Below are positions 34,331 through 46,781 of a stretch of DNA of 64,000 nucleotides, piece by piece. Every line of letters begins with the position of its first letter. Positions within the stretch are counted from its first letter, which is position 1. The notes under the pieces were generated by a model that was not told where the DNA came from, did not search any database, and was given only the letters and a program-made list of their open reading frames with translations. The position numbers and the translations under genes are program-made. This stretch comes from Linnemannia elongata (taxonomy: Eukaryota > Mortierellomycota > Mortierellomycetes > Mortierellales > Mortierellaceae), in NCBI GenBank assembly GCA_036320915.1, contig JAXBDG010000007.1:1798001-1862000 (forward strand), written 5' to 3'.

Positions 34331-36880
34331 GTTATTTCTGTTTAGTTGATTGATTGTTGTTTTGGATTGTTATTTAAGAAGAGTGCGTGTGTGTTTGATC
34401 CAGGAGAGATGTTGAGTAAACGAACAGGCACAACCAGTAGGAGGCGCCTTTGTTCTTTGTCTCTGCTCTTTTGTCAGCAAAGCCACCACTCATTTTCTCC
34501 AATCAGGGAGTTTCAATTTGCCTGGTAGTATGAGGGTCTGCAAAAGAAGGCGCGTTGTTTCCTTGGCTTCTGCGCCAGGGTCTGGATGCCTTATGTGAAA
34601 GGTCGCCCTTTCATGTTGTCTGAACTTGTCCGTGAGCCTGTCATACCTACTGGAAGTACCCTGACAAGCACCAGACTCCGATTGAAGGCTCAATTGCTCC
34701 ACGAACCCATCACCTGTGTGGTGCAATTGCTGTGAGGCCCGATCTCCTTCAAGGCGCACTCTTAACAAACAATTCCAACTGATACAATGGAATGAAATGC
34801 TGGCACAAAACACATGGACTCTTTATTTCTCAGCTCAAACCACGGTTCAAGCTGTTCATCATTTTCAAGTTTCAAACTAAGCCGATTGCACAAAAAAAAG
34901 AAAGTAAAAGATGCTATGTAACGGTCCTGGAGGATGGAGACAACGATCGCATTTTATTCCACCATTTTTGTCCCCGGCCGGGCTCTCCAGCAAGAGGGAG
35001 ACGAGGGAAGCAACACAAGCAGATCCACTTTTTCCCCATTTTTCTCTCACCCTCTCCTTCTCCCCGGCCACCAGGGACACAGCCCGAGATCCTTCAACCT
35101 AAAACTCCGTCGTCACGCGTGATCAAAAAAGTCTCGGTCCCCATCTTGTGCCTCAGTTCAACAAACAGCAGGGTCCGATCGAAATAATAAGAAAAATGGT
35201 AACGGGCTTCGCCTCCCCTTTGCTATTCATCTCATCCAGGAGCTTGATGACAAGAAAAATAGTCAGGATGGTGTAGCTCCTAGTAGGTGACAATAGACTG
35301 CGCTGCGCCGAGAATGTGTTTGCGAAAGGAAGATAAAAGGGAGGCTATTGGGGCCGGATGGGTCCAAAAAGGCAAGACGTTCTATTCGGGAGACGATCGA
35401 TACTAACGAACAACGTGAGGGAGTTGGTGATGGGCCGAGAGGGAATATGAAAGAGGAGGAGGAAGCATTGATGGATTGCTCATGCTTTGCGCATAAAAGA
35501 GAAAGGGGGTGAATGAGTGAATAAAGAAGGAAGACGGATCAACCTTGAAGATCAAGAGAAGAGGAAGTCAAGGATGTGAGTGAACAAGGAACGAGTCATT
35601 TTGATACGTCGGTTGTTTTGTTGGTGCTATTCATCCGTGCCAAGTCAACTCGATGACTAAGTTCAAGAGACTGAGTGAGCAAGAAAGGAGAAAAGGACAT
35701 CCGAAGGCAAACAAGCCATTTATTGCTGTGGGAGAGTTGTGCGACAGCAAGGATGAAGACGACATTGCTGTTTGTTCTGTCCCTGTTCCTGTGCCTGATC
35801 CTGTTCACCTCATTCCAGGCAGCGAGAGGGGTTAGATAGCTCGCTCTTCTTTGATGTCCGATCGGTTGGAGCGACTTGAGTGAGGATTGACGATGAGAAT
35901 GAATAATACGTTCTCCAACGGACAATTGATAGCCAACGTTAACAAGCAAGACGGAAGCACAACAAAGAACAAGAAGAAGACGAAGAAGAGAAATGGAATA
36001 AGCTCGCTCCCTCTCTGTTCTCGTCCTCCTCGTGTGCGTGCTCATGCCCTTTGTCTTGTCCTGGTTGTAACATAAGTCATAACACAAAGTTGTTTACACT
36101 CTCGTTCTCCTCTTTATGGCAAAAGGCGGGGATATAGGTTTCGCAAACCATGACCCCGCATCGTTTTTTTTTTTTCTTCGCTGTTCATATTCACATGCCA
36201 AAAAGTGACTCGCTTTTGTCAACTCTCTGTCCTTTGGAAATAGATTCAAAGAGGTCGCTTTGGTCGGTCATTGGCTGAAGCGAGTGGGGAGGGGCGGGAG
36301 TATTGTTCAGTTGTTCAGAGGCAGGGGCATTCGTCCTTGTATCTCCTCTGACTTCTGAATCCAATTGGCCTCTTGCTCACGCCACGGACACACTCAAACA
36401 AAAAACTTACTTTAATGTAGTAGTACTCTAGTGAGTGAGTGAGTGAGTAGAGTAGTCAGTCATTCGAAAATAAAGTCGCCTTTGCTTCTTTGTCCTCTCT
36501 TGAACAATAAAGCAAAGTAAGGAAGGAAGCAAGGACGGAAGGAAGGAAGGAAGAGAGACGGACGGATGTGCCCAAGATAGAAAACCTCCTTGGGTGGCAA
36601 TTAGATCCACCCTCGTATCCATGACACATCACATCATCTCCTCTATTGATCATATATAAAAGCCATCGTTTTCCTTCATTCCCTTCTTTTCTTCTTTTTC
36701 TTCTGTTTCCTTATTATTCTCCTTTCATCTTCATCCTTAACTCCTCCTCCTCCTCCTCCTCCTTCCTCTTCACCACCCCTTTCTTTCACTCCCACCCTTC
36801 TGTTGATCTCATCCCGATCTTCACACACTCCCCACTCTTTTTTTTTACTTGTATAAACATCAATACCAATCATCATCAAC
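34331..36880. promoter_or_regulatory. Divergent intergenic region: GBP2-like and isocitrate lyase promoters
   Basis: 2.5 kb with no convincing gene. It holds low-complexity purine blocks, a GTGA repeat (36431-36449), a GGAA repeat (36517-36553) and, near the isocitrate lyase start, a TATA box. Open frames such as 35653-35835 (+) and 34792-35187 (+) show no domain. Confidence 0.5.
36653..36660 (+). promoter_or_regulatory. TATA box of isocitrate lyase gene
   Basis: TATATAAA, 221 bp before the ATG. It is followed by a 200-bp C/T-rich leader (36665-36845) typical of strongly expressed fungal genes. Confidence 0.6.
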
Positions 36881-38724
36881 ATGGTTCACACTAACACCAC
36901 CACCGCTGCCTTCGTCGACGCCGAGGAGGCCCGTTTCCAGGAGGAGGTCGCCAAGGTCAAGGAATGGTGGGCCTCCGATCGTTTCCGTCTGATCACCCGC
37001 CCTTACTCCGCAGAGTCCATCGTCTCCAAGCGCGGCAACATCGACACCGAGTACGCCTCCAACATCCAGGCCAAGAAGCTCTGGAAGCTCTTGAAGAACC
37101 ACCGCAAGAACGGAACCGCCTCCCACACCTTCGGTGCCCTTGACCCCATCCAGGTTGCCCAGATGGCCAAGTACCTCGAGACCGTCTACGTCTCAGGTTG
37201 GCAGTGCTCATCGACCGCCTCGTCCTCGAACGAGCCCGGTCCCGATCTGGCTGATTACCCCATGGACACCGTCCCCAACAAGGTCGAGCACCTCTTCTTT
37301 GCCCAGACCTTCCACGACCGCAAGCAGCGCGAGGCCCGTCTTACTGCCCCCAAGGCCCAACGCACAAAGATGGCCAACATTGACTTCCTTCGCCCTATCA
37401 TTGCTGATGCCGATACCGGTCACGGTGGTATCACTGCCAACATGAAGCTCGCCAAGATGTTCGTCGAGCGTGGTGCTGCCGGTATTCACTTGGAGGATCA
37501 GATGGCTGGAACCAAGAAGTGCGGCCACATGGCCGGAAAGGTCCTCGTCCCCATCTCCGAGCACATCAACCGTCTCGTTGCTTCCAGAGTCCAGTTCGAT
37601 ATCATGGGTGTCGAGAACTTGATCGTTGCCCGTACCGACTCTGAGGCTGCTACCCTTATCACCTCCAACATCGATCCCCGCGATCACGCCTTTATCCTTG
37701 GTGCCACCAACCCCGCCTTGAAGCCCCTTGTCGTCGAGATGGCTGCTGCTCAGGATGCCGGCAAGAACGGCGATGATCTCCAAGCCGTCGAGGACAACTG
37801 GGTCAAGGCCGCCAACATCAAGCTCTACCGCGATGCCGTTGCCGATGAGCTCAAGGCCAAGGGCAAGTCCGCCCAGGTTGCCGATTGGTTGGTCAAGTCC
37901 GAGTTCCTCTCCAACCCCGAGGCTCGCCAGCTCGCCAAGTCCCTCGGTGTCGAGGTTCACTGGGACTGGGACCTTCCCCGTACCCGTGAGGGCTACTACA
38001 GATACCAGGGCGGCACCCGCTGCGCCATCAACAGGTAACCACTCTTCTCTTGCTTCTTTGTTTGCAAATGTGTCATCATTTTTATTCATGCCTCATGGCA
38101 AGGATACACAAAAAGAGAGGAGCCGATCACATTGGTCACCTTTTTTTCATTACCCCGGACAAAATACTTTCTTCCATTGTCTATTCAACACACCTGTGGT
38201 CATTGACTAACATTCTTTACCAACCTTAATTTCTACTTTATAGAGCTGTCGCCTTCGCTCCCTACTCTGACCTCCTCTGGATGGAGACAAAGTCGCCCAT
38301 CCTGGCCCAGGCCACCGAGTTCGCCCAGGGAGTCCTCGCCCGCCACCCCGACATCATGCTCGCCTACAACCTCTCGCCTTCCTTCAACTGGGACGCTGCT
38401 GGCATGACCGACAACGACATGCGCTCCTTCATCTGGGACCTCGGCAAGCTCGGCTTCTCCTGGCAGTTCATCACCCTCGCCGGCTTCCACTGCAACGCTC
38501 TCGGCGTTGACGTCTTTGCCCGCGAGTTTGCTGACAAGGGCATGTACGCCTACGTCAACGGCATCCAGCGTCAGGAGCGCTCCAACAACGTCGAGACCTT
38601 GGCTCATCAGAACTGGTCTGGCGCCAACTACTATGACAACTTGATCAAGACTGTCCAGGGTGGTGTTTCCTCCACCGCCGCCATGGGCAAGGGTGTCACC
38701 GAGGCCCAGTTCGGTGCCCACTAA
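36881..38724 (+). CDS. ICL1: Isocitrate lyase (glyoxylate cycle)
   Basis: Cleaves isocitrate to glyoxylate and succinate, allowing growth on acetate, fatty acids and lipids. Exons 36881-38034 and 38244-38724 give 544 residues, the normal eukaryotic length. Landmarks: [39 protein letters not shown] (metal-binding Asp), the active-site loop [13 protein letters not shown] with catalytic Cys, [21 protein letters not shown], and [14 protein letters not shown]. Codon use is extremely C-ending, pointing to high expression, and creates long antisense open frames (37208-38089) that are not genes. The C-terminus is QFGAH, not an SKL-type PTS1, so peroxisomal import by that signal is not predicted. A TATA box and C/T leader precede it. 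Confidence 0.98.
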
Positions 38725-38989
38725 AAAGTTTTTGAGGACTTTTTGAACTAAAACAACAAACAACCATGTAACATACCATTTTTGCATCCCCACATCGCAA
38801 TAAAACAAAACAAAAATTATACACCATTATTCAATTTCGCACTCTGTCTTTTTTTTGTGCGACTTTCCACGCCCTTCCACCTTCTAAACAACACTTTGCC
38901 TCAAATGGCAAAAGGCGGGGGAAACCTATGTGAAGAACACACAATAACAAGACTTATCATTTATGAGTGACATCAGTCTCACGTGTGGG

Positions 38990-39024
<35 letters not shown>

Positions 39025-39972
39025 GCCCAAACCAACGCTTCCTTCCTTGTTTTTCCCTCTTTTGCGTTCCTGAATCCTTTCTGGCCTGTCCTCCTAGATA
39101 GGTAAGGAGAAGGGACAAGGAAGAGAAAAGATGGCCGGGAAGCTACGAATGACTCTTGGATGTAGTTATGTATTGACCATTTATGTACATCTCTGATTCT
39201 TCTCACGGTCTACCCAGCTTTTTATTTTTTTTTTTCTTTTCTCTTTTTCTCTCACCTCTTATTTCACAAAAGGCTTATACGAACTTGGACAAAAAGTATT
39301 GCAATAACAATCATCCCTGACCATGACCATGACCATTACTAGCCCATCCTTGTACCTTTTGTCTGCCCGTATATGTTTATTTCGTTTTTTTTCTCACCCC
39401 GCAAAATCGGCAACAAATTCTCCGATCCCTTCCCCCCCCCCTTTCTTCCCTGTCCACACACTTCACCCATTGCAACTTATGAGCTGCCACCCGGCTTTTT
39501 CCAACCCCAGAATCTTCGACCCTCTCTCTCTCTCTTTCCTCATTCATGTACTCCTCCTGTACATGGTATCTTTGTCCATTGGTCTAAATTCTTCTCTGAC
39601 TCGAACTTTTTTTTTCGGTCTCTTTTTCAGTCGGTAAGGTCAAAGACAGGGTGAGTACCCCTATCACCTAACGCCTGACGGCCTAGGCGTGCGTGTGCTC
39701 GGACTCACTCGGACTCAAAAAACGGAACAGAGTCAAGACGTTCTCGCCAATGAGAGGTTCAACACGCCAACGGACATATGTTTGATCGCGTCACAAGCAA
39801 TAGTATTGTCGGACTCCCTACAAAACCCTAGTTCACCTTACTCATACTTCGCGTCCATGATCAAAAATGAATGAATTACTTGTATTTTAGTACTGTATTT
39901 TCGCTATTACCCATCCATGCCGACGAGGGGGGCAAATCTACAACCCCACACACCCCTCCAAGACCAAAAGGT
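38725..39972. other. Convergent 3' region, ICL1 / SEC1, with A tract
   Basis: 1.25 kb, no gene seen. AATAAAACA at about 38800 is a plausible ICL1 polyadenylation signal. Contains a 33-nt A tract and C/T-rich low-complexity sequence (39360-39560). Confidence 0.5.
38990..39022. repeat. 33-nt A tract
   Basis: Uninterrupted run of 33 A in the convergent region. Length is in the range of a retroposon tail, but no element body was recognised. Confidence 0.95.
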
Positions 39973-42900
39973 TTACTTGAACTCGTTCCAAAAGCCCTTG
40001 ATCTTATCCTTGTACTTGGAATCACTAGAATGCTGTTGCTGCTGTAACTGGCTCGTAGGTCTCTGAGGCAACGGCTGCTGCTGCTGCTGCTGTTGTCCAG
40101 ATCCTTGCGACACAGGTTTGGGAACAGGCTTGGGCGCATTGTTATTGTTGTTGCCTCCAAACACATTCTTGACCGATGCAAAGGCCCCAGTGTTTTTGGC
40201 AGCCTGCTGCTGTGGTGGTGGAGAAGGCGAGCGAGGGCGGGCTGGCGGTGGAGGAGGAGGGTTCTTGAGCATCCTCAGGTCCTCCATGAATGAAGGAGGT
40301 GTCACGATGTGGGTTGAGCCGATCAAGATGTCCCAGTTGTGTTGAGCTGCCGATTCATATGCAGCACGGATCTCGCTGTAGGTCATTCCTCCTGCGATGA
40401 ACACAATCAGACGGCCTTGGGGTTCGTTACGACGACCCTTGTGATGGAATGTAGGTTGAGCCGATCGAAGGGAACGCACTGTCTTGGGTGCTTGAATGTC
40501 CTCCAGCTGATCGGGTCCCAACGTGTAAGGGTACAAATCCCGATCCAAGTTTCCATTCACAACTCCCTATTACCATTGCAATGTATACTCCCAGTTAACC
40601 ACGAGTTCTCAATGGACGTTGCTTCAAAAAAAACCAATAACAACAGGGTAAAGCTTACATCCATGATGGTCTTGACGGTGGGGACATAGCGAGGCAAGTC
40701 ATACTCGGGCTCGTCTTCCTCCACAGGCTTCTTCTTCAATAGATCAGAGTACCATGACTTTTTCACTGGTGGAGGTGCAGCCTTAGAGGGCAACACAAAA
40801 GAACGAAAGGTTGAGTTAGCACTCAATCATCCATGCAGAAGCTACATCCTGAACCTCCAGAGTATCGCTTCAAGGCTGGACGTAGAAACTTACGACATCT
40901 AGCTTGACACCTAGGTACTCAATGTTGGTGGCGCTTTCGCGAAGGTTATAGTCACATCGACTCAGCTGGAAGAAGTTATTGCGCACATCAGGAGGCGACG
41001 ACTGGGTGATAAAGTAAAGCGTCAACAGGCGAATTCTGTCTGCCATCCTACAAATAAATCAAAGAATATGAATAATACTGTGAGTAATTGGTCAGCAGGA
41101 GTACAGCATACATACCTGCCATAAACACCTGGCTTGCTTGAGATATCCTTACTTGACTCGGTAATCGTCCATGAAAGTGGTAACCTCTGGGTCAAATGAG
41201 AGAGGAATTTCACCATCCGCATGCTGTCCTGTTGCCAACGACTGCTCCAGCCTTGAAATATCAACGAGTCGGTTCTGTCCTGTCAACTTAAACAGCTCGT
41301 CCACAATATTCATGTGCAATGTGTACTATTTCACCCAGAATAAAAATGCAGATTAGCTAACGTGTGCCTTGAGTATATGAGGTGCTTCAAGTATGAACGT
41401 TGACAAGTGTACCTTCTCCTTGGTCTCCTGGAATTGGGGCAGCTTGGCCATTTGTTCCCTGATCGCGTCCAGTGCATTGCCGCTGGTTGGAGCCGCCTTG
41501 GCTTCCGCAACAAAATTGCTGACGTTCTCCTTGAGATACTTGGAACAGTCGGTAATATGGCTGTGACGAATCTTTGTAAACGTCTTGTCTGTCTCGTCTA
41601 GCATGGCCGTCTTCTCGCATGGCTGTCCATCCTGTCCAAACGACTTGTAGTCGTACTTGTTTCCGTCCTTGACCGTGAGCATGTCCGTCACCATCGACTG
41701 GTAGTAAAAATCGTGCAAAATTGGTGTGATAGGGTCCACGGCACGGTCGATGATCATCAGGTGAGGATGCTTACGCTATTTAACGTGAAGATCGAGAAAT
41801 GCATCTGTGTCAACTTTCATGCTCTGTCTGCTGATACCTCTGTGAATGCGTACGACATCCTGGTGCAGCTGGTACTTACTCCGACGCGAGGTTGCCCCTT
41901 GTAGTACTCGTCCAGTTCAGTTTGAAGAGTCATAGCGATTCCTTTTGAGATCTGCATGCTAGAGTCGGCGCAGCGATGGTATGACACAATAGGGTTGAGC
42001 TGAAGCGACGCGCACACAGAAATCAACTATCGAAATGTAAATGTAAGAAACACCTCCGAGTAAGTGTGAAATCCCCTTGCTAAGATACATAAAAAATGAG
42101 ATGGACGTCCTGGTAGTAGCGATGTACCTGCTGTGAAATAGTGTTGATCTCCTTATGCTGTTTCTCCTGACGATGTTGTGGCGAATACAGGTTGAAGAAT
42201 GCCTGGTGATCGTTGCCCAAAGTGAAGACTCTGGATTCGACGGCTATGTGGTTTAGCCGTAATCAAGGTACTAAAAATGTCAGTTGAGGTTCAGCTTGAT
42301 AACACATTGAAAATGTCCTTGTGAAAGGCAGCGGGTTATTCGTACCATTGAAATCCATGAACAGCTCCTTCAAACTCTTAATGTACTTGGGGTCAGTCGA
42401 AGCTCGGAAATGGTCAAACAACTTGTCGTCCATGGCTAATTCCAATTTGATCAAAAAAGTGAGTATACACAGGATCACGCTTTCATTCGCTGCTACATGT
42501 CTTCGCAGTACAAGGTCAGGGGTAAGTGAACAAGTGGTCCTCACCAGCCAGGAAGAACAAATGTGCGGCGGAATACGTGGCATTCTGGTTGACCTTGAAA
42601 TCGCGGATAATGCGCCGAACAGAGTCCTCTGTTGGCATTGCAAAGTAGATCGCCTCAACATTGGCTGAGGGAGCACGTCTCGACTCCAAGTTCTCGAGGT
42701 CTGCGCCCAGCACATAAAAACAAGGATGAGAGAACAAATGGCAAATTCCAGGGGTTAGTCGACAGGCAGCAAGCAGGTAACAGCAGCCCAAGGTGGTTAT
42801 TTTCTGCGGTTCAGCCGTCGAAATCAAATCTCAAAAATAGACATTTCGTCGCTTTTTTGTCCCGGGTGTTGAAAGGTAACGTCCTCTCAGTCGCCGTTAA

Positions 42901-43352
42901 CGACAGCAACGACACGAAACCCACAACTTACACATGGTGCCTTCACGAGCCAAGACATCGGCCATGTGGCATCCTGCCGAGGTCATGATCTGGGCTGCAC
43001 GCGCATCGACAATGACATACTTGTAGCGACCGGGCTCGACCTTGACATTGTCGATCGACTCCAGGAACCCTATTAGCACACAAATGGAAAATAGGTGAAG
43101 AAATGAGACACTAGTTCCTCTTAAGGACCAAAGGCTCCCGCTACCAGTTATCGTATCGGCCCCTGCCTGAGCAAACGTGTATGAACGCCGCTGTTCTGAG
43201 TTGGTGTTTTAGCTAGCCCTTTAGTGAACGAACAGGGCTAGTGCTTTTGGTTGAATGAGTAGAGTGCCTTGGCAAGTAGAAGGGGTTGGTGGAGTTAAAG
43301 CCCATCACTTACGGCGCTTTAACGTGTCGGTGATAGAGATAGGCTGGTTCAT
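39973..43352 (-). CDS. SEC1: Sec1/Munc18-family syntaxin-binding protein
   Basis: SM protein that binds plasma-membrane syntaxin and SNARE complexes in exocytosis. Eleven exons join in phase (43352-43313, 43069-42932, 42700-42545, 42435-42346, 42243-42128, 42026-41880, 41775-41413, 41325-41153, 41047-40894, 40781-40659, 40566-39973), 697 residues. Landmarks: YKYVIVDARAAQIMTSAGCH (domain 1), RRAPSANVEAIYFAMPTEDS, SLQLNPIVSYHRCADSSM, the hallmark MIIDRAVDPITPILHDFYYQ, LDETDKTFTKIRHSHI, LPRYVPTVKTIM, and FIAGGMTYSEIRAAYE. The final ~115 residues are an extra Pro/Gln/Asn-rich tail (poly-P then poly-Q) beyond the SM fold, ending in a basic YKDKIKGFWNEFK. Only 237 bp separate its start from the WDR83 stop. 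Sec1/Munc18-1 type is favoured over Vps45/Sly1/Vps33 by sequence feel, not by a tree. Confidence 0.93.
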
Positions 43353-43589
43353 GAATAAGGCTGCTCAATGCTCGTGTGGATATAAAAAAGAAAGAGTATA
43401 TGTAGCTGGAGGTAGATGAGAAGAAAGAAGGTGTGATGAAGGAGTTTATTGGATGAAAGTGGGAAAGAGAGTGGTGAGTTTCTTGGGCCATGCTCTCTTT
43501 TTCTCGCTCTGGTTCTTCGAGGAGAACAAGCCCATTCCTGAATGCGACCTCGTGACTGCCTTGGCATGTCTGGAAAAAAATCTCGCCAC

Positions 43590-45270
43590 TCATGATCCAA
43601 CAGGGTGCGTTGACCACGTCTTGATAGACCCGTCAACACTGGCAGAACACATCCTGTCCTGCTTCGGATGATAGTCAATCGCCGACACAATCTTTGAATG
43701 CGCCTCTACCTTGTGCACCACCTCGCCCTAATCACAGAACCAAAAGTAAATAGAAGAGAGAGCAAGATTAAAAAATGACCTCGGTATCACATTTCGACTT
43801 GTCGTGCAAGAATGATTGATCCTCTTGCTTACCTCAAGGAGGTCCCAGATGTAGATATTTCCATCCTCAGATCCACTGAGAACATATGCATCCGAGTTGG
43901 AGAGACATGACCGGATCTTGTACTTGTTATTCGTGTGACCTCTGTACGCGTTCAACATTGTGCCATTCGCCCGATCCATTAACCGCAAAGTGTCGTCCAA
44001 TGAGCTCGCCAATACACAGTTTCCATCCTTTGAGAACGATACCGAAGTGACAGGTTCTATTTCAAATGTCAAAATGGAATGCGATGATTCATTAGCATTG
44101 AAGCTTCTCGCCAAAAATTAACCGATGAAGATAACAAAGGCGGTAAAGGTTCACAGACACTCACCAAATATTTGGTCGGTAATTAATGTTCCCATCCTAA
44201 TATCGTATATCCTGATTGACCCATCGACAGAACTATCAGGATCAAAAGACAGTCCAGTGTTAGTTAATGGTATGAGCGTAAGTGTGAGTGACTCTTGAGC
44301 ATGCCATAGGCAAACAAGACCCTTACCCCGCCAGCAGGTCGCTGCCTTTGATCTTGATAGAAGTAATGCTGTCCTTTGGTTCTTCCAATATCTGAATCGG
44401 TGCCCGAAGCTGTGATCTGCAGTCCCAAAGCCGTATCGTGGTATCGTAAGAACCTATAGTTGTACCAAACAGGGCGATTACAGCATAAGTAACCGGTATC
44501 AATGCCAACACGTCAACTCATACCGCGAATAACAAATGAAAACGTACCTGAAGCCAGTACTGTGCCCTCCTCGTTAAAGTCAACTGCATTGATACGCTAA
44601 TGCCACCAAAGGAAATGAAACTGGGGCGTTAGTTAAATGTCATGTAACACCGACGCTGCAATAGTTTAAGAAAAAAGACACCCTCGTGTACCTGAGTATG
44701 CCCGGTAAATCGTCGAATCGTCATGCCAGACATGACATCCCAAAGGAACACTGTCCTATCACCTCCACAGCTAGCAAACTTGCCATTCTCGGGCGACACG
44801 GCCAAATCCAAGACCTCCCACCCGTGCGCCTCGTACGTTTTGATACAGAACTTTGTATCTGGGTTCCATAGTCGAACTGTCCGATCCACCCCGCCAGTAA
44901 GGATGTACTCGCCCGTCGTGTTATACTGACAGGCATTGATCTGGGATCCTGTGGCGTCAGAGATTATTTGATCGAGATGGATGGGAAGAGATTGTGGAGG
45001 GATGGGGGTTGTTGAAGGTTTTGGTTTCTTGGCTGGTGGTGTTGACGGTGCTTGAGAGCCACTCGTGTACAGCGCCCGTTTTGGTGGCGCGACTGTTTGT
45101 TCTGGACTATTGGTAGTGCAGCTGTCAGTATTAGCCGTGTTTCCTGCTGAGCCTCCTACACCCGTTGCAGGTCCTGTTTGTCCTATGGGCTGATACTTGT
45201 TTATGATAGAGGTCTTTTTCTTGTGCGCCGCCAGCGTGGCTGCGATGGACATTGTCGGCCGTGGCGGCAT
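43590..45270 (-). CDS. WDR83: WD40-repeat protein WDR83/MORG1
   Basis: Seven-blade WD40 scaffold; human WDR83 binds MAPK modules and spliceosomal B/C complexes. Exons 45270-44692, 44596-44548, 44453-44327, 44232-44165, 44056-43833 and 43727-43590 encode 394 residues. A ~95-residue Ala/Pro/Thr linker precedes the propeller. Blades: ILTGGVDRTVRLWNPDTK, FASCGGDRTVFLWDVMSG, SYDTTIRLWDCRSQ, LAGSVDGSIRIYDIRMG, ASSLDDTLRLMDRANGT, SGSEDGNIYIWDLLEGEVVH, and ASVDGSIKTWSTHPVGS at the end. The block EPVTSVSFSKDGNCVLASSL and GHTNNKYKIRSCLSN follow human WDR83 closely. Many introns fall between blades. Confidence 0.92.
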
Positions 45271-45606
45271 TTCTCCTGATTGCTTGAGAGTGTTGAATGG
45301 AAGAATAGCTGATCAACAAAGAACACGTTTTGCCTTTAAGGATAAAAAATGCACGTCACTTTTAGCGCCTGTTGGTTCGCGGCCTTCTTTACTTTATACA
45401 AAAAAGAAAATCTTCACTTTTCACTTCCTTTTCCCTCTGCCAACCAGCTTCAAAAACTTTTTGATCAATACCTTGCTTTTCACGCAACCAAGTTATCCAA
45501 GAAAACGATAAGAGGCAAAGAAATTATTATTTTGTACAGAGTAAATGCAAATAGTGATGTGTGAGTGCTAGAGTACGAGTAGGAGCAGGTGCGTCGGAGA
45601 CTTTGA
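45271..45606. other. Short intergenic, WDR83 promoter / inhibitor-2 3' flank
   Basis: 336 bp between two minus-strand genes. Nothing else seen. Confidence 0.5.
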
Positions 45607-46781
45607 TCACAGCTCCATATCCAAAGAGTCCTCATCGTCATCTTTCTCCTTCCTGCTGCTGTTGGGGTCTGCCGAATCGGATCCCAATGAGAATGTCTGA
45701 TGCGGGCTTCTGGATCTTGACCTGCTTCCAGGCTGCTGTTGTTGCTGCTCCGCTTCCTCGTCCTCGTCCTCGTCCTCATCATCCTGGTCCAATGCATGTC
45801 CCAGCTTGACTGCCTCCCGCATGTTGTAGTGTTTTGCTCTCAGTCTTGCAAACTTGTCATGGTCAACTATTGCAAGTCATCAATAAGACGAGTACGTGTA
45901 AGTACGAAGTTCCGCTGCGTGAAAAATTTCCGGCCAAGGGTTCAGGATTCGGAGTTGCCTTGGATTGCTTACCAGCCTTGTTCTCGGAATCTCGCTCGTC
46001 TTCCTCGTCAGATGATTGCCACTCCTCGGGTTCATCGTTGGGTTCCCTGTCATCATCGTCCTCCCCATCCTCCTCGTCCTCGTCGGGCAATCCTTTGAAA
46101 TAAGATGGAACTGGTGGAGTGTGAGCCAATGCTGCCTGCTTTTTCCGTGGCCCGTTCAGTCTGAACACCTCTATTATGTCATTACCACCGTAAAAAAAGG
46201 ATGGAATCAATATTAGCTAACGCGATCTTGGAAGATGTCAACAAAACGCCAGACAGTTGAGCGTCATTCTCGAAAGCTTGAAGAGTTACCATCGGCGTCC
46301 AGCACCCTGTCGAGCTCATGGTCGTAGTGAATGAACGGAGTCTTGGGCTCATCAATCTTCATAGTGGAGTCCTTTTGTGCCTCTGTGATAATCAGGCTCT
46401 CCTCGTCCCACTTCAGCCTATTCGTTAATAGAGACGAGCAAGCATTGTCGTGGATATTAGTGGGTATGTTCAATGGCAGCATTATGTCTCTGCAAGTTAC
46501 AACACCCTTGTGCTCCCTCCTTCAAGGGCACTCATCCCTTTGGACCGGTGAGGCAAAAAAAAACCAAAAGAAAAAAAAAGAAAAAGCTGATCACCACCTC
46601 TTGAAAGTAAAGTAATGTCGAATAAAAAACAGACGTTATATTTCTGTTGTCCGTACCTTGGTGCGTTCTCCTCAGCCTGTGCAGCTGTCGCTTTCTTGAG
46701 GATTCCTTTGACGGCTGGAGAGTGTGAGGCCTCGGTGGCTGTATGGTGGCCTGTTTGTGCATGACTGAGTCCTGAATTCAT
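45607..46781 (-). CDS. GLC8: Protein phosphatase inhibitor 2 (PPP1R2/Glc8 family)
   Basis: Regulator of type-1 protein phosphatase. Exons 46781-46657, 46417-46290, 46170-45973 and 45866-45607 give 236 residues. The three signature PP1-contact motifs appear in order: VKGILKK (KGILK motif), RLKWDEESL (KW motif), and [18 protein letters not shown] (HYN motif). [15 protein letters not shown] sits between them, with an acidic stretch ([12 protein letters not shown]) and Glu/Asp-Gln runs near the C-terminus, a normal feature of these disordered inhibitors. A Thr-Pro in EPKTPFIHY is a candidate GSK3-type regulatory site by analogy to human Thr72. Shares a divergent promoter with the small membrane gene at 47520. 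Confidence 0.92.

Noticed and set aside
34792..35187. 131-codon plus-strand frame
   Set aside because: Composition is basic and Pro/Ser-rich with no motif; sits in an intergenic region between divergent promoters.
35653..35835. 60-codon plus-strand frame (MTKFKRLSEQERRKGH...)
   Set aside because: Reasonable-looking but isolated, no introns or homology seen; the opposite strand is equally open.
37208..38089. 293-codon minus-strand open frame
   Set aside because: Antisense to isocitrate lyase; arises from its C-ending codon bias.
45480..45797. Arg/Met-rich minus-strand open frame
   Set aside because: Alternate frame of the acidic C-terminal exon of phosphatase inhibitor 2.
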